Counted from the stretch's first letter, positions 17,517 through 23,925 are shown. The stretch: DNA of 35,343 nucleotides from CAYURP01 sp964447175 (GCA_964447175.1 CAYURP010000028.1:1-35343), one strand, 5' to 3'. Numbers and translations are program-made. Notes: generated by a model not told the origin, from the sequence alone.

Positions 17517-17556
17517 GTCAGGTCTTGCTCATGGTTTACCATGAGTGTGACCTGAC
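17517..17556. repeat. nested palindrome
   Basis: Outer arms GTCAGGTC (17517-17524)/GACCTGAC (17549-17556) enclose an inner perfect hairpin CTCATGG-TTTA-CCATGAG (17528-17545). The outer arms are the same as the stems at 27431 and 27766, so this looks like one palindrome inserted in the loop of another. Confidence 0.6.
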
Positions 17557-17567
17557 AGAAAAAAAAC

Positions 17568-17593
17568 GGGCGATGACAGAGCATCGCCCCTAC
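17568..17593 (-). repeat. GTAG-preceded palindrome (REP-like)
   Basis: On the minus strand GTAG is followed by a perfect 8-bp stem GGGCGATG...CATCGCCC with a 6-base loop. Confidence 0.6.
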
Positions 17594-17633
17594 GCGGCCT
17601 CTCACTCTTTACTCTCTACTTTCCTGACCCGGA

Positions 17634-17651
17634 CAAGGTCAGGAGACCTTG
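17634..17651. repeat. short hairpin
   Basis: CAAGGTC-AGGA-GACCTTG, a perfect 7-bp stem, overlapping another inverted pair CCTGACC...GGTCAGG (17623-17643); the two are mutually exclusive folds. Confidence 0.4.
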
Positions 17652-17717
17652 GCCTGCACACTTATGTATGAGTTCATCTGGTATCACGGGCTGTCCCAAC
17701 TTGTAACAAACAATAAA

Positions 17718-17745
17718 ACCCACCTTGGGAGCAAGGTGGGTCTAC
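17718..17745 (-). repeat. GTAG-preceded palindrome (REP-like)
   Basis: On the minus strand GTAG leads into a perfect 10-bp stem ACCCACCTTG/CAAGGTGGGT with a 4-base loop CTCC. Confidence 0.65.
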
Positions 17746-17761
17746 TTTCATTGTGTTAAAT

Positions 17762-17790
17762 GTAGCACAAGTTGAGACAACTTGTGCTAC
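17762..17790. repeat. palindrome ending in GTAG/CTAC
   Basis: A perfect 13-bp stem GTAGCACAAGTTG/CAACTTGTGCTAC with a 3-base loop. GTAG is part of the stem, so it reads as a REP-like unit on both strands. It lies 20 bases past the stop of the last gene of the peroxide operon and could also end or stabilise that transcript. Confidence 0.6.
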
Positions 17791-17810
17791 CGAAATTTAA
17801 TCTATGTAGT

Positions 17811-18263
17811 TTAATCCCATTTATAGACGTGCTCGTCGTATTCGGTCTCCAGTCTCAATTTGTGCTTGGCTTCCTCCTGAGCTAAAGTTTGAAAAAGTTT
17901 CTGCAGCTGGGGGCTATGAGTGGATTTGACCAGATTATTGTACAGATTTAAAGCATTCTCTTCCCTTTTTATGGCTAAAAGCAAAGCCTCCTGAAAATTC
18001 ATATCCGGCTTGAATGTCTGCTCCTGGGAGTAATCTGAGATCTTCAGATCGGGAACATCGGCCAGCTTATAATCGTCAACCTTTTGTTCGCTAATGTTCT
18101 CCAGAATCTTCTTGTGACTCAATTCCTCCTTCATCAGCTCCTCAAACATCTTCTTTATTCCGGGATTGGTCACCTTGTTGGCATAGGTCTCATAAAGGGT
18201 AGCAGCATCCGCCTCCTTACGAATGGCAAAGGTGACCACCTCCTGGAAATTCGAAAGCTCCAT
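17811..18263 (-). CDS. rubrerythrin-like ferritin-superfamily diiron protein
   Basis: A 150-residue protein made of two homologous helical hairpins. Each half has the diiron ligands: E17 and E47xxH50, then E101 and E131xxH134, giving a complete four-helix diiron site. There is no rubredoxin domain, so it would need an outside electron donor such as the rubredoxin-like proteins encoded in the same operon. Such erythrin-type proteins reduce peroxide or handle iron. I start it at the ATG ending at 18263, which has a GGAGGAGAG ribosome-binding site 5 bases upstream, rather than at a TTG four codons earlier that lies inside that site. Last gene of the operon, separated from the previous one by about 160 bases with a hairpin, so it may also be transcribed separately. 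Confidence 0.85.
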   Translation of the reverse strand: MELSNFQEVVTFAIRKEADAATLYETYANKVTNPGIKKMFEELMKEELSHKKILENISEQKVDDYKLADVPDLKISDYSQEQTFKPDMNFQEALLLAIKREENALNLYNNLVKSTHSPQLQKLFQTLAQEEAKHKLRLETEYDEHVYKWD

Positions 18264-18384
18264 CCTCTCCTCCAATCTAATTTAATTTTTCAATTTTTTC
18301 ACAAAGTTTAATAATAAACGGGTGAATTTATCTAAAATTTGGATTACATTTTTTTGATCAAACTTGAAAATCGAGTATGAATTC

Positions 18385-18412
18385 AGGCTGGAGAGATAAA
18401 ACTCTCCAGCCT
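18385..18412 (-). repeat. strong hairpin between operon genes
   Basis: AGGCTGGAGAG/CTCTCCAGCCT, a perfect 11-bp stem with a 6-base loop, 11 bases beyond the stop of the 59-residue protein. No T-run follows, so attenuation, mRNA stabilisation or processing is possible; it has no GTAG. Confidence 0.55.
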
Positions 18413-18423
18413 CATTCTGAAAA

Positions 18424-18603
18424 TCAACAAACTCTTTTCCGGGCAGTTTTCCGCTTCATCACCTGGCCACAGCACATCAGCCTGGTCACCCCCATCCCCT
18501 CTTTGCTCACAGTGATCTCGGTTCCACATGGGACACAATAATAGATCTTCTTTGTCTTTTTAACGGTGGTTTTCTTCCCAGTAGTCTTTTTCTTAGCTGG
18601 CAT
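18424..18603 (-). CDS. 59-residue desulforedoxin-like iron/zinc protein
   Basis: A small gene with a very strong GGAGGTG ribosome-binding site. Residues 1-19 are a Lys/Thr-rich tail (13 of the first 19 are Lys or Thr). Residues 20-50 match the desulforedoxin / superoxide-reductase N-terminal fold: YYCVPCG (C23, C26), EITVSKEGMG, then LMCCGQVMK (C44, C45). The C-x2-C...CC ligand set binds a single Fe(SCys)4 centre in desulforedoxin. A fifth Cys is the last residue. Placement between a peroxiredoxin and rubrerythrin genes supports an electron-transfer role for peroxide reduction. The basic tail is not part of desulforedoxin and could contact nucleic acid or an acidic partner. Zinc instead of iron is possible. 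Confidence 0.8.
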   Translation of the reverse strand: MPAKKKTTGKKTTVKKTKKIYYCVPCGTEITVSKEGMGVTRLMCCGQVMKRKTARKRVC

Positions 18604-18656
18604 ATTTCACCTCCTTTCCTATCTAAACGGGAAGTGTTTCCCGGTGAATTTGTATT

Positions 18657-19196
18657 CTAATCGATCTTTATTTTCGGTGGCTCCAGAAGGGGATCCCCGG
18701 GTTTCCATTCGGCCGGTGTCAGCCCGCCTGTTTGCAAAGCTTTCAGTACTCTCAAAATCTCTGTCACGCTTCTTCCCATATTCATTGGATGGTATAGGGC
18801 ATATTGAACTTTTCCCTCAGGATCGATTATGAAAACCCCTCTTATGGTTAAACCTGATTCCTCATCATAGACCTCATATTTCTTAGCTATTTCCTTGTTT
18901 AAATCGGCCAGAATGGGAAAGTTTATCTTGACCCCGGTGCTTTGCTCCAGCTCCTGTATCCAGGCTATATGAGAGAAGACCGAGTCCACGGAGGCGCCCA
19001 AGAGCTGGCAGTTGAGTTGCTCGAACTCCTTTGACCTTCTGGCGAACTCCGGTATCTCGGTGCTGCAGATGGGTGTGAAGTCTGCTGGATGTGTGAAAAG
19101 AACAACCCACTTCCCTTTGTAATCCAACAATGAAATCTTACCCTTAGTACTCTGTAAGGTGAAATCCAGAGCTGGTGCTCCGATCTTTACAGCCAT
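18657..19196 (-). CDS. Prx6-type (1-Cys-like) peroxiredoxin
   Basis: A 179-residue AhpC/TSA-fold thiol peroxidase. The catalytic motif is PADFTPICSTE, with peroxidatic C44 and the supporting P37 and T41; the ADFTPIC form and the C-terminal WKPGDP segment are typical of the Prx6 family. The family usually runs to about 210-225 residues, so this one has a short C-terminal arm. A second Cys at about 63 is not in the classical resolving position. It detoxifies hydrogen and organic peroxides in the cytoplasm. Start supported by AGGAGGT. Confidence 0.93.
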   Translation of the reverse strand: MAVKIGAPALDFTLQSTKGKISLLDYKGKWVVLFTHPADFTPICSTEIPEFARRSKEFEQLNCQLLGASVDSVFSHIAWIQELEQSTGVKINFPILADLNKEIAKKYEVYDEESGLTIRGVFIIDPEGKVQYALYHPMNMGRSVTEILRVLKALQTGGLTPAEWKPGDPLLEPPKIKID

Positions 19197-19237
19197 TCAA
19201 TTACCTCCTTTTCAAAAATTAATCTCTGATTAAGAGA

Positions 19238-19573
19238 TTAACCCCATTTACCTTTGTTTACATGGACTTCAAGCTCCGCTCGAATAAATTTTCTAATCAG
19301 TGCTGCCTCCTGTTTGGCTCTGGTGAAAATTGCCACACAGTCGGGATCAAGATTATCCTCAACGCCTCGGGTGGCAATCTTTTCCACATCTTCCAGAATG
19401 GTGAAAAGTTGCTTGTGCAACCCGTTGCTGAGTCGGGATCGGTCAATCAGCTTAGCCTTATCTTCCGGTATCTGTTCGAACTTCTCCTTGGAGGCGCCAC
19501 AGCGGGGACACTTATCTGGCAAATCGTTCCCCTCATGGATATACCCACAAACCGTGCATCTGAATTTCTTCAT
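19238..19573 (-). CDS. rubredoxin-like domain fused to a short helical domain
   Basis: A 111-residue protein with a rubrerythrin-style rubredoxin domain at the N-terminus: FRCTVCGYIHEG (C6, C9) and CPRCGASKEKFE (C22, C25), the spacing used for Fe(SCys)4. Residues about 40-105 form predicted helices (QLFTILEDVEKIATRGVEDN and AIFTRAKQEAALIRKFIRAE) with no ExxH diiron motif. It may be an electron carrier for the neighbouring rubrerythrin-like proteins, which lack their own rubredoxin. It starts 15 bases after the rubrerythrin stop with an AGGAGGAAG ribosome-binding site. Confidence 0.85.
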   Translation of the reverse strand: MKKFRCTVCGYIHEGNDLPDKCPRCGASKEKFEQIPEDKAKLIDRSRLSNGLHKQLFTILEDVEKIATRGVEDNLDPDCVAIFTRAKQEAALIRKFIRAELEVHVNKGKWG

Positions 19574-19588
19574 CCTCTTCCTCCTTTC

Positions 19589-20092
19589 TCAAAACTCCCT
19601 GAATTTTTGTTTGGGAGCTCCGCAGATGGGACATCTATCCGGAGCTCCTCCTTCTACAGTATACCCACAGAGCTCACAGATAAATACCTCCTTGAGCTCT
19701 ATATCTTTGCTGTCTTCCACAGCCTGTTTGGCTTTTTGATACATAGCTGCATGAATCTTCTCCGCCTGAAGAGCCCAATCAGTTGAGCTCACAGCGCCCT
19801 TCTCCTCCTGCAGTTTAGCCACCTCCTTGTAAGCCGGATACATCTCGTTAACCTCGAATGTCTCCCCTTCGATGGCTACCTGCAGGTTCTGGGCAGATGA
19901 ATTTATTCCGCCCAGGACCTTTAAATGGTTGGTGGCATGAACCTGTTCTGCAAAAGCTATGGTTTTAAAAAGCCGGGCTACGTTATCAAAACCTTCCTCT
20001 TCCGCCTTTTTGGCAAAAATCAAATATCTCATATGTGCCTGGCTCTCGCCGGCAAATGCAGATTTAATATTCTCCTCGGTCATCTTTCTCAT
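19589..20092 (-). CDS. rbr: rubrerythrin
   Basis: A 167-residue classical rubrerythrin: a four-helix diiron domain (AFAGESQAHMRY with E16 and H20, then FAEQVHATNH with E49xxH52, and the WALQAEKIHAAMY half) followed by a C-terminal rubredoxin domain ICELCGYTVEGGAPDRCPICG. It reduces hydrogen peroxide to water with electrons passing from the rubredoxin centre to the diiron site. A common peroxide defence of anaerobes and a known PerR target in several of them. The AAGGAG ribosome-binding site supports the start. Confidence 0.96.
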   Translation of the reverse strand: MRKMTEENIKSAFAGESQAHMRYLIFAKKAEEEGFDNVARLFKTIAFAEQVHATNHLKVLGGINSSAQNLQVAIEGETFEVNEMYPAYKEVAKLQEEKGAVSSTDWALQAEKIHAAMYQKAKQAVEDSKDIELKEVFICELCGYTVEGGAPDRCPICGAPKQKFREF

Positions 20093-20149
20093 ATTTTTCT
20101 CCTTTACATAAATAAATAATTAATCTATTCCAGACTGAAACTCAAAAAT

Positions 20150-20674
20150 TTATTGACCCTCCAAAAGCTCAATGATCTTTCTGCAAAAAGCCGGCAGGTC
20201 AAGCGGCATTCTGGATGTTACCAGGTTTCCGTCAACTACCACCTCCTGATCAACATAGTTTGCTCCGGCGCTTACCAGATCGTCCTTTATAGCAAAGAAC
20301 GAAGTCAGCTTCTTGCCTCTGACTATACCAGCCGAGATCAGCATCCACCCTGCATGGCAGATGGCCCCTACCACCTTGCCTTTGTCATAAACATCCTTGA
20401 CCAATTTGACCATTTCCGGGTGCCTTCGCATCAGATCAGGCGCATAACCTCCGGGGATAACGATACAATCCAGTTTTTTCGCATCGACCTCAAAGACAGA
20501 TTTATCAGGTGTGACAGGATAGCCGTGTTTACTGGAGTAAGTCTTGGATTTGTTAGGGGCAACTACGAATACATCAGCCCCCTCCTCTTTGAATCTGAGA
20601 TAGGGATACCATAGTTCCTGGTCCTGATAAAGATCCTCAGCCAAAACGGCAATAGTTTTCCCCTTCAAACGCAT
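20150..20674 (-). CDS. DJ-1/PfpI family protein
   Basis: A 174-residue flavodoxin-like fold protein. The nucleophile elbow AICHAGWMLISAG carries C106 followed by His107, and an N-terminal Glu (about residue 13) is the usual partner residue. The family contains proteases, glyoxalase/deglycase-like enzymes and chaperones; the exact activity here is not clear. It lies between two diiron-protein genes in the peroxide operon, fitting repair or removal of oxidised or glycated proteins. The GGAGGAAG site supports the start. Confidence 0.9.
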   Translation of the reverse strand: MRLKGKTIAVLAEDLYQDQELWYPYLRFKEEGADVFVVAPNKSKTYSSKHGYPVTPDKSVFEVDAKKLDCIVIPGGYAPDLMRRHPEMVKLVKDVYDKGKVVGAICHAGWMLISAGIVRGKKLTSFFAIKDDLVSAGANYVDQEVVVDGNLVTSRMPLDLPAFCRKIIELLEGQ

Positions 20675-20728
20675 ATTTCTTCCTCCGTTTTACTTTTATT
20701 CGCCGAATAAGGAAATATCATATTTTGT

Positions 20729-21247
20729 CTAATCCTCCAGGGGTGCAGCCTGGTCCAGTCCGAACCAGTAGAACCCACCAGCAATGGCATTTCGTTCAGC
20801 TGACAGCTTCTGATAGTGTCCGTCCTCCTCATCAGCTAACTTTTTAAACATCTCTTTGCCTTTCTCATCTTTTGTCCTTTTGCCTGCTTCCGTGTAGAAA
20901 AGATAAGCCTGGCGTTCGGCCTCCAAAGCAATATCAAGTGCCGCAAAGGCAGATGTGTGATCCTTGACCTCAACCTTTATCTTTTTAACCTTTTTGGGAT
21001 CAAAGGGAAAAACCTTGCCTTCGCTTTCCTTTTTGTACCAATCCTCCAGAGTTTCCCTGTGCTTTTTCTCGTCATCTGCCAGATTTTGGAATTTCTTCCT
21101 GCCACTAATATCCTTTATTATACCTGCAACTGAAAGATAAAAATCCCGGGCAGAGACCTCATTGTATATTCCTATCTTTAGAATCTCAAGAGGTTCCATA
21201 TCCTCGGGAATCACACCACCCGCCTCTTTATAATCCTTCTCTGACAT
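20729..21247 (-). CDS. rubrerythrin-like ferritin-superfamily diiron protein
   Basis: A 172-residue erythrin-type protein with two helical-hairpin halves: E30 and E60xxH63 in the first, E111 and E141xxH144 in the second, forming a full diiron site. The halves are joined by a Lys/Val-rich linker (KVKKIKVEVK). It lacks a rubredoxin domain. The C-terminal tail FYWFGLDQAAP is typical of this subgroup of ferritin-like proteins in anaerobes. The start follows the stop of the fusion phosphatase by 12 bases. Confidence 0.87.
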   Translation of the reverse strand: MSEKDYKEAGGVIPEDMEPLEILKIGIYNEVSARDFYLSVAGIIKDISGRKKFQNLADDEKKHRETLEDWYKKESEGKVFPFDPKKVKKIKVEVKDHTSAFAALDIALEAERQAYLFYTEAGKRTKDEKGKEMFKKLADEEDGHYQKLSAERNAIAGGFYWFGLDQAAPLED

Positions 21248-21259
21248 CTTGGGTCCTTT

Positions 21260-22249
21260 CTATTTTATCTTAATCACAGTCAGGGTGAACTCATCAGCTA
21301 AGGTTTTGCCTTTGAGTTTTGCTTTCACAAAATCAAGAATAATTTTTATTATCTCTTTAACATCTGAGTCTCTGTGCTGGCGAATAAAATCCAGCACCTC
21401 CTCCCTTTTAAATTCAATATCTCTAAAACCGAATGTTTCCACCAGACCATCAGAGAAAATAACTATCAAATCTCCCGGACCAGCCTTGACTTCGATCCCA
21501 GAGTATGATTTATCATTGTCAACACCAATCAACAGATCAGATTCGATGATCTCCGGATCGGATTTCCCTTTTTTCAGGAAAATGGGCGGCTCATGGCCTG
21601 CGGATACGTAACTCAATTTACCTTCATCCGGCTGGAACAGGACATAGAACAGGGTCAAAAAGGTTGCTTCCTTATGACAGCATTCCCAAACTTTCTGGTT
21701 CAGCATTTTTGCAATGTATGAGGGAGCAAAGACATCAGAGGATGCCTGAGCTTCCAGATAACTTTCCTTGAACTGGTCAAAAACAGAGCGAGCTAAAGCT
21801 TTAACCGAAGTTGCCTTCAGACCGTGGCCAGCCACGTCAAAAAGCAGTAGGGCCTGATATTTATCTAAAATGGGAAAAGTGTCAAAGTAATCCCCCCCAG
21901 TCAGCTGGGAAGGAAAGCTTACAGCGGATATATCAAGTTTCGGGATAGTTTGTATCTTTTTGTAGGGCAATTTATCCGGGAAATGATAGCTGATCTCATC
22001 TTTTTTTATGAACTCCTCACCATTTTTGCCCCGTTTCAGAAGACCTTTAAGAATCTGCAGTTCCCGAATTAAAATCATCCGGTGTTTTCTCTCCTCACCT
22101 GCCAACTGCATAAAAAGGGCTTTAGTTTCAGGATAAGGAGCTTTCTGGCTGGACTGGTAGTAGTAGTTAAAAGCCTCCGACTCTTTTCTGATCGCACCTA
22201 TTAAAACCTCTGAAATCCGATCCAGACTTTTTTTATCCTCTTTTTTCAT
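21260..22249 (-). CDS. fusion of a ferritin-like half-bundle with an RsbU/SpoIIE-type PP2C phosphatase
   Basis: A 329-residue two-domain protein. Residues about 8-68 form a helical hairpin with one half of a rubrerythrin-type diiron site: KESEAFNYYY (E23) and GEERKHRMI (E53, H56). Only one half is present, so a complete site would need a dimer. After a linker (69-104), residues 105-329 are a SpoIIE/RsbU PPM phosphatase domain with its metal ligands and motifs: GGDYFD (D120, D123), LLFDVAGHGLKA (D138), SAGHEPPIF (219), FSDGLVET (D267) and DEFTL (D319). Such phosphatases dephosphorylate anti-sigma-factor antagonists. The N-terminal domain could sense iron or peroxide and switch the phosphatase; this is inference. 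It is the second gene after the PerR-like regulator. Confidence 0.88.
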   Translation of the reverse strand: MKKEDKKSLDRISEVLIGAIRKESEAFNYYYQSSQKAPYPETKALFMQLAGEERKHRMILIRELQILKGLLKRGKNGEEFIKKDEISYHFPDKLPYKKIQTIPKLDISAVSFPSQLTGGDYFDTFPILDKYQALLLFDVAGHGLKATSVKALARSVFDQFKESYLEAQASSDVFAPSYIAKMLNQKVWECCHKEATFLTLFYVLFQPDEGKLSYVSAGHEPPIFLKKGKSDPEIIESDLLIGVDNDKSYSGIEVKAGPGDLIVIFSDGLVETFGFRDIEFKREEVLDFIRQHRDSDVKEIIKIILDFVKAKLKGKTLADEFTLTVIKIK

Positions 22250-22273
22250 TGAGTTAAAATTTTAGTAAAGTTT

Positions 22274-22726
22274 TTATACTTTGTCAACCTTTCTTTTATT
22301 CTTTTCCTTTTTAGTCTTCCTCTTACATTCCTCACAAATCCCGTAGAACAAAACTTTAAATTCATTTACCTGGAATCGATTTTTCATTGACCGGGGCAGT
22401 TTTAAAGTTTTTGAATAATCATATTGTAAGTCCATTATTTTATGGCATCTGATGCAGACCAGATGATGGTGCGGGGATAGGTCCCCATCATATCTGGTTT
22501 TCTTTTTGTCGCATCTTAAAACCCGAACGCCGCCAATATGTTCTAAAGTATCCAGAGTCTGATACACAGTTGCCAATGAGATGGTGGGGAATTCCTTTCT
22601 AACTTTGAGATAGATCTCCTCAGCACAGGGATGAGATTTATTACCCCTCAGGATTTTGAAGATAGCCAGCCTTTGAGGAGTGATCTTAAGACCATTTCTT
22701 CTCAGGGATTGAATCAGTTTCTGCAT
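22274..22726 (-). CDS. perR: Fur-family regulator, PerR-like
   Basis: A 150-residue Fur-superfamily repressor with a winged helix (SLATVYQTLDTL recognition helix, about 50-61) and a dimerisation domain. Structural zinc: C91/C94 and C131/C134. The regulatory-site residues match PerR: H32 (SHPCAEEIY), D80, H86 and H88 (SPHHHLVC), and D99 in CHKIMD; this Asp is Glu in Fur and favours the peroxide-sensing role. A long Lys-rich tail (about 135-150) is unusual. It leads the peroxide-defence operon and has AT palindromes at its promoter, so auto-regulation is likely. Fur and PerR cannot be separated with certainty by sequence, but the regulon content agrees with PerR. Confidence 0.85.
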   Translation of the reverse strand: MQKLIQSLRRNGLKITPQRLAIFKILRGNKSHPCAEEIYLKVRKEFPTISLATVYQTLDTLEHIGGVRVLRCDKKKTRYDGDLSPHHHLVCIRCHKIMDLQYDYSKTLKLPRSMKNRFQVNEFKVLFYGICEECKRKTKKEKNKRKVDKV

Positions 22727-22739
22727 CTTCTATCTAATC

Positions 22740-22793
22740 AATAATAATTATTATTTACAAATCATTATTAATTAATAATACGAAAAAATTCAA
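22740..22793 (-). promoter_or_regulatory. promoter and paired Fur/PerR-type operators
   Basis: Two perfect 16-bp AT palindromes, at 22740-22755 (AATAATAATTATTATT) and 22764-22779 (ATTATTAATTAATAAT), lie 14-53 bases upstream of the regulator start. On the minus strand a promoter TTGAAT (22788-22793), 17-base spacer, TAATAA (22765-22770) overlaps the outer palindrome. They resemble the PerR box inverted-repeat pattern and would block RNA polymerase when occupied. Confidence 0.65.
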
Positions 22794-22801
22794 TTATTTG
22801 T

Positions 22802-22838
22802 TGATTTTTTGTAAAATGTATTTAACAACAAAAAATCA
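22802..22838. repeat. 11-bp inverted repeat upstream of the PerR promoter
   Basis: TGATTTTTTGT (22802-22812) and ACAAAAAATCA (22828-22838) are exact inverses 15 bases apart. The right arm is also the start of the duplicated unit described next. Confidence 0.4.
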
Positions 22839-22960
22839 TACTCTGGGTAAGATTTTAGATGTACAGAAGAAACTCAGATTGAGTGAGGAAAACTATAATT
22901 AAGATTAGCAGAGATAAAAGGTTTTTTACAAACAACTAAAAACTAACAACCAACAACTAA
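22824..22960 (+). repeat. non-coding duplicated unit, copy 1
   Basis: About 137 bases alignable along most of their length with copy 2 (23021-23160). Shared blocks include ACAAAAAATC, GGTAA-GATTTT, GAAGAA...GATTG, GAAAACTA, AGCAGAG and CTAACAACCAAC. A short hairpin ACTCA-GAT-TGAGT lies at 22872-22884. No open frame is evident; a small RNA or a leader is possible. Confidence 0.5.
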
Positions 22961-23020
22961 ATCCGGCACCTTGCCCGACCGCTCTTCTGCACTTTTTCAG
23001 AGCTCCCATATAAATTTTTG

Positions 23021-23160
23021 CCAACAAAAAATCTTGCTTGGGGTAAAGATTTTGAGTATACTTAAGAAGCCCGGATTGGGCGACGAAAACTAAAAGGAGG
23101 ACAAGCAGAGTTAATTAAAAAAGGTTTTTACTAAAAGCTAACAACCAACCACTAACAACC
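23021..23160 (+). repeat. non-coding duplicated unit, copy 2
   Basis: Second copy, ending just before tRNA-Ser. At the place of the copy 1 hairpin it has GCCCG-GAT-TGGGC (23069-23081), with base pairs changed in a compensatory way. It also carries a GGAGG at 23096-23100 that copy 1 lacks. Confidence 0.5.
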
Positions 23161-23167
23161 GATCGCC

Positions 23168-23257
23168 GGAGAGGTGGCCGAGCGGCTGAAGGCAGCTGCC
23201 TGCTAAGCAGTTGTACCTGAAAGGGTACCCCGGGTTCGAATCCCGGCCTCTCCGCCA
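23168..23257 (+). tRNA. tRNA-Ser (anticodon GCT)
   Basis: A class II tRNA of 90 bases including an encoded CCA. Acceptor stem GGAGAGG/CCTCTCC, anticodon stem CTGC/GCAG with loop CTGCTAA (anticodon GCT), an extended variable arm GTACC...GGTAC, and T arm CCGGG-TTCGAAT-CCCGG. Confidence 0.97.
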
Positions 23258-23273
23258 TTACTATATAGCAATG

Positions 23274-23310
23274 GCGTGGGTACCCCACAGCTCAGCTGTG
23301 GGTTACACGC
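23274..23310. repeat. two-step hairpin after tRNA-Ser
   Basis: Outer GCGTG/CACGC and inner CCCACAGC-TCA-GCTGTGGG stems separated by small unpaired bulges. There is no T-run; it may help 3' processing of the tRNA transcript or be another dispersed palindrome. Confidence 0.45.
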
Positions 23311-23361
23311 TGGCGCTGCCCCTCCAGCCGGATCTTCCATTCAGAAATTTCCATGATACTC

Positions 23362-23913
23362 TCACTTCTTCCTAAAATTGAAAACATGATCTCTCACATA
23401 ATCATCATCATGCATAAGCCTTTTGAGAAATTTGCCTTCAAGATAAAAATTCGCTTTTTGGATCTCTTTTTTGACCTCATCCAGTCTCAGATGCATGTAT
23501 TCCTGATGATGTCTGGGGAATACCGATAAAAGAGCACCCTTTTTTAAAATCCGATAAACTTCAGCATATATTTTTCTTCTTTCCTCCATATCATGGTAAT
23601 GCAAAACATCATAAAGCAGGACTGCGTCTAAAGATTCATCAATTAAATCAATCTTCAACTCTCCTTTTGTTCTCATTACCTTTATATTTTTCAGTCCCTC
23701 TGCCTTGGCTCTTCTTTTAACTTCCTCCAATGCCTCTTTCCCTTTATCCTGTGCATATACCAAACCCTTTTCTCCGACTACTTTCGCTGCCGGAATAGTA
23801 TAATGGCCATCTCCACAACCAAAGTCCAGTATGGATTGGCCTTTTTTAATGCCCAAATCTTTTAAATAAATTTCACCATCGGTTTTTAGCCATTTTTCTA
23901 CGTCGCCTGTCAT
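23362..23913 (-). CDS. SAM-dependent methyltransferase (UbiE/Methyltransf-type)
   Basis: A 183-residue class I methyltransferase. Motif I ILDFGCGDGHYTIPAAK (about 28-44), an acidic residue in AQDKGKEAL, and the VLLYDVLHYH and EVYRILKKGALLSVF segments (motifs II and III) are all present. It is close in style to small methyltransferases of anaerobes and archaea that act on metabolites or arsenic, but the substrate cannot be named. The stop lies 13 bases from the upstream NifX-like gene's end of frame, so the two are probably co-transcribed. Confidence 0.82.
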   Translation of the reverse strand: MTGDVEKWLKTDGEIYLKDLGIKKGQSILDFGCGDGHYTIPAAKVVGEKGLVYAQDKGKEALEEVKRRAKAEGLKNIKVMRTKGELKIDLIDESLDAVLLYDVLHYHDMEERRKIYAEVYRILKKGALLSVFPRHHQEYMHLRLDEVKKEIQKANFYLEGKFLKRLMHDDDYVRDHVFNFRKK

Positions 23914-23925
23914 TTTTTAAATCTA

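Larger units (their letters stand above)
17214..17810. other. palindrome-rich intergenic island I
   Basis: About 600 bases without a gene, containing at least seven separate short palindromes (listed individually) of unlike sequence but like design: stems of 7-13 bp, loops mostly of 2-6 bases, and frequent GTAG/CTAC flanks. A further weak hairpin (TGGGTCG...CGGCCCA) lies at 17242-17266. A similar island occurs at 27429-27882. Confidence 0.7.

Noticed and set aside
17294..17790. CRISPR array
   Set aside because: The palindromes differ in sequence and spacing is irregular; there are no identical direct repeats with uniform spacers and no cas genes.
18385..18412. Intrinsic terminator inside the peroxide operon
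   Set aside because: The hairpin is strong but no T-run follows on the minus strand.
23069..23100. CsrA-binding site (GGA in hairpin loop)
   Set aside because: The GGA is present only in copy 2; copy 1 has AGA at the same place, so it is not conserved.
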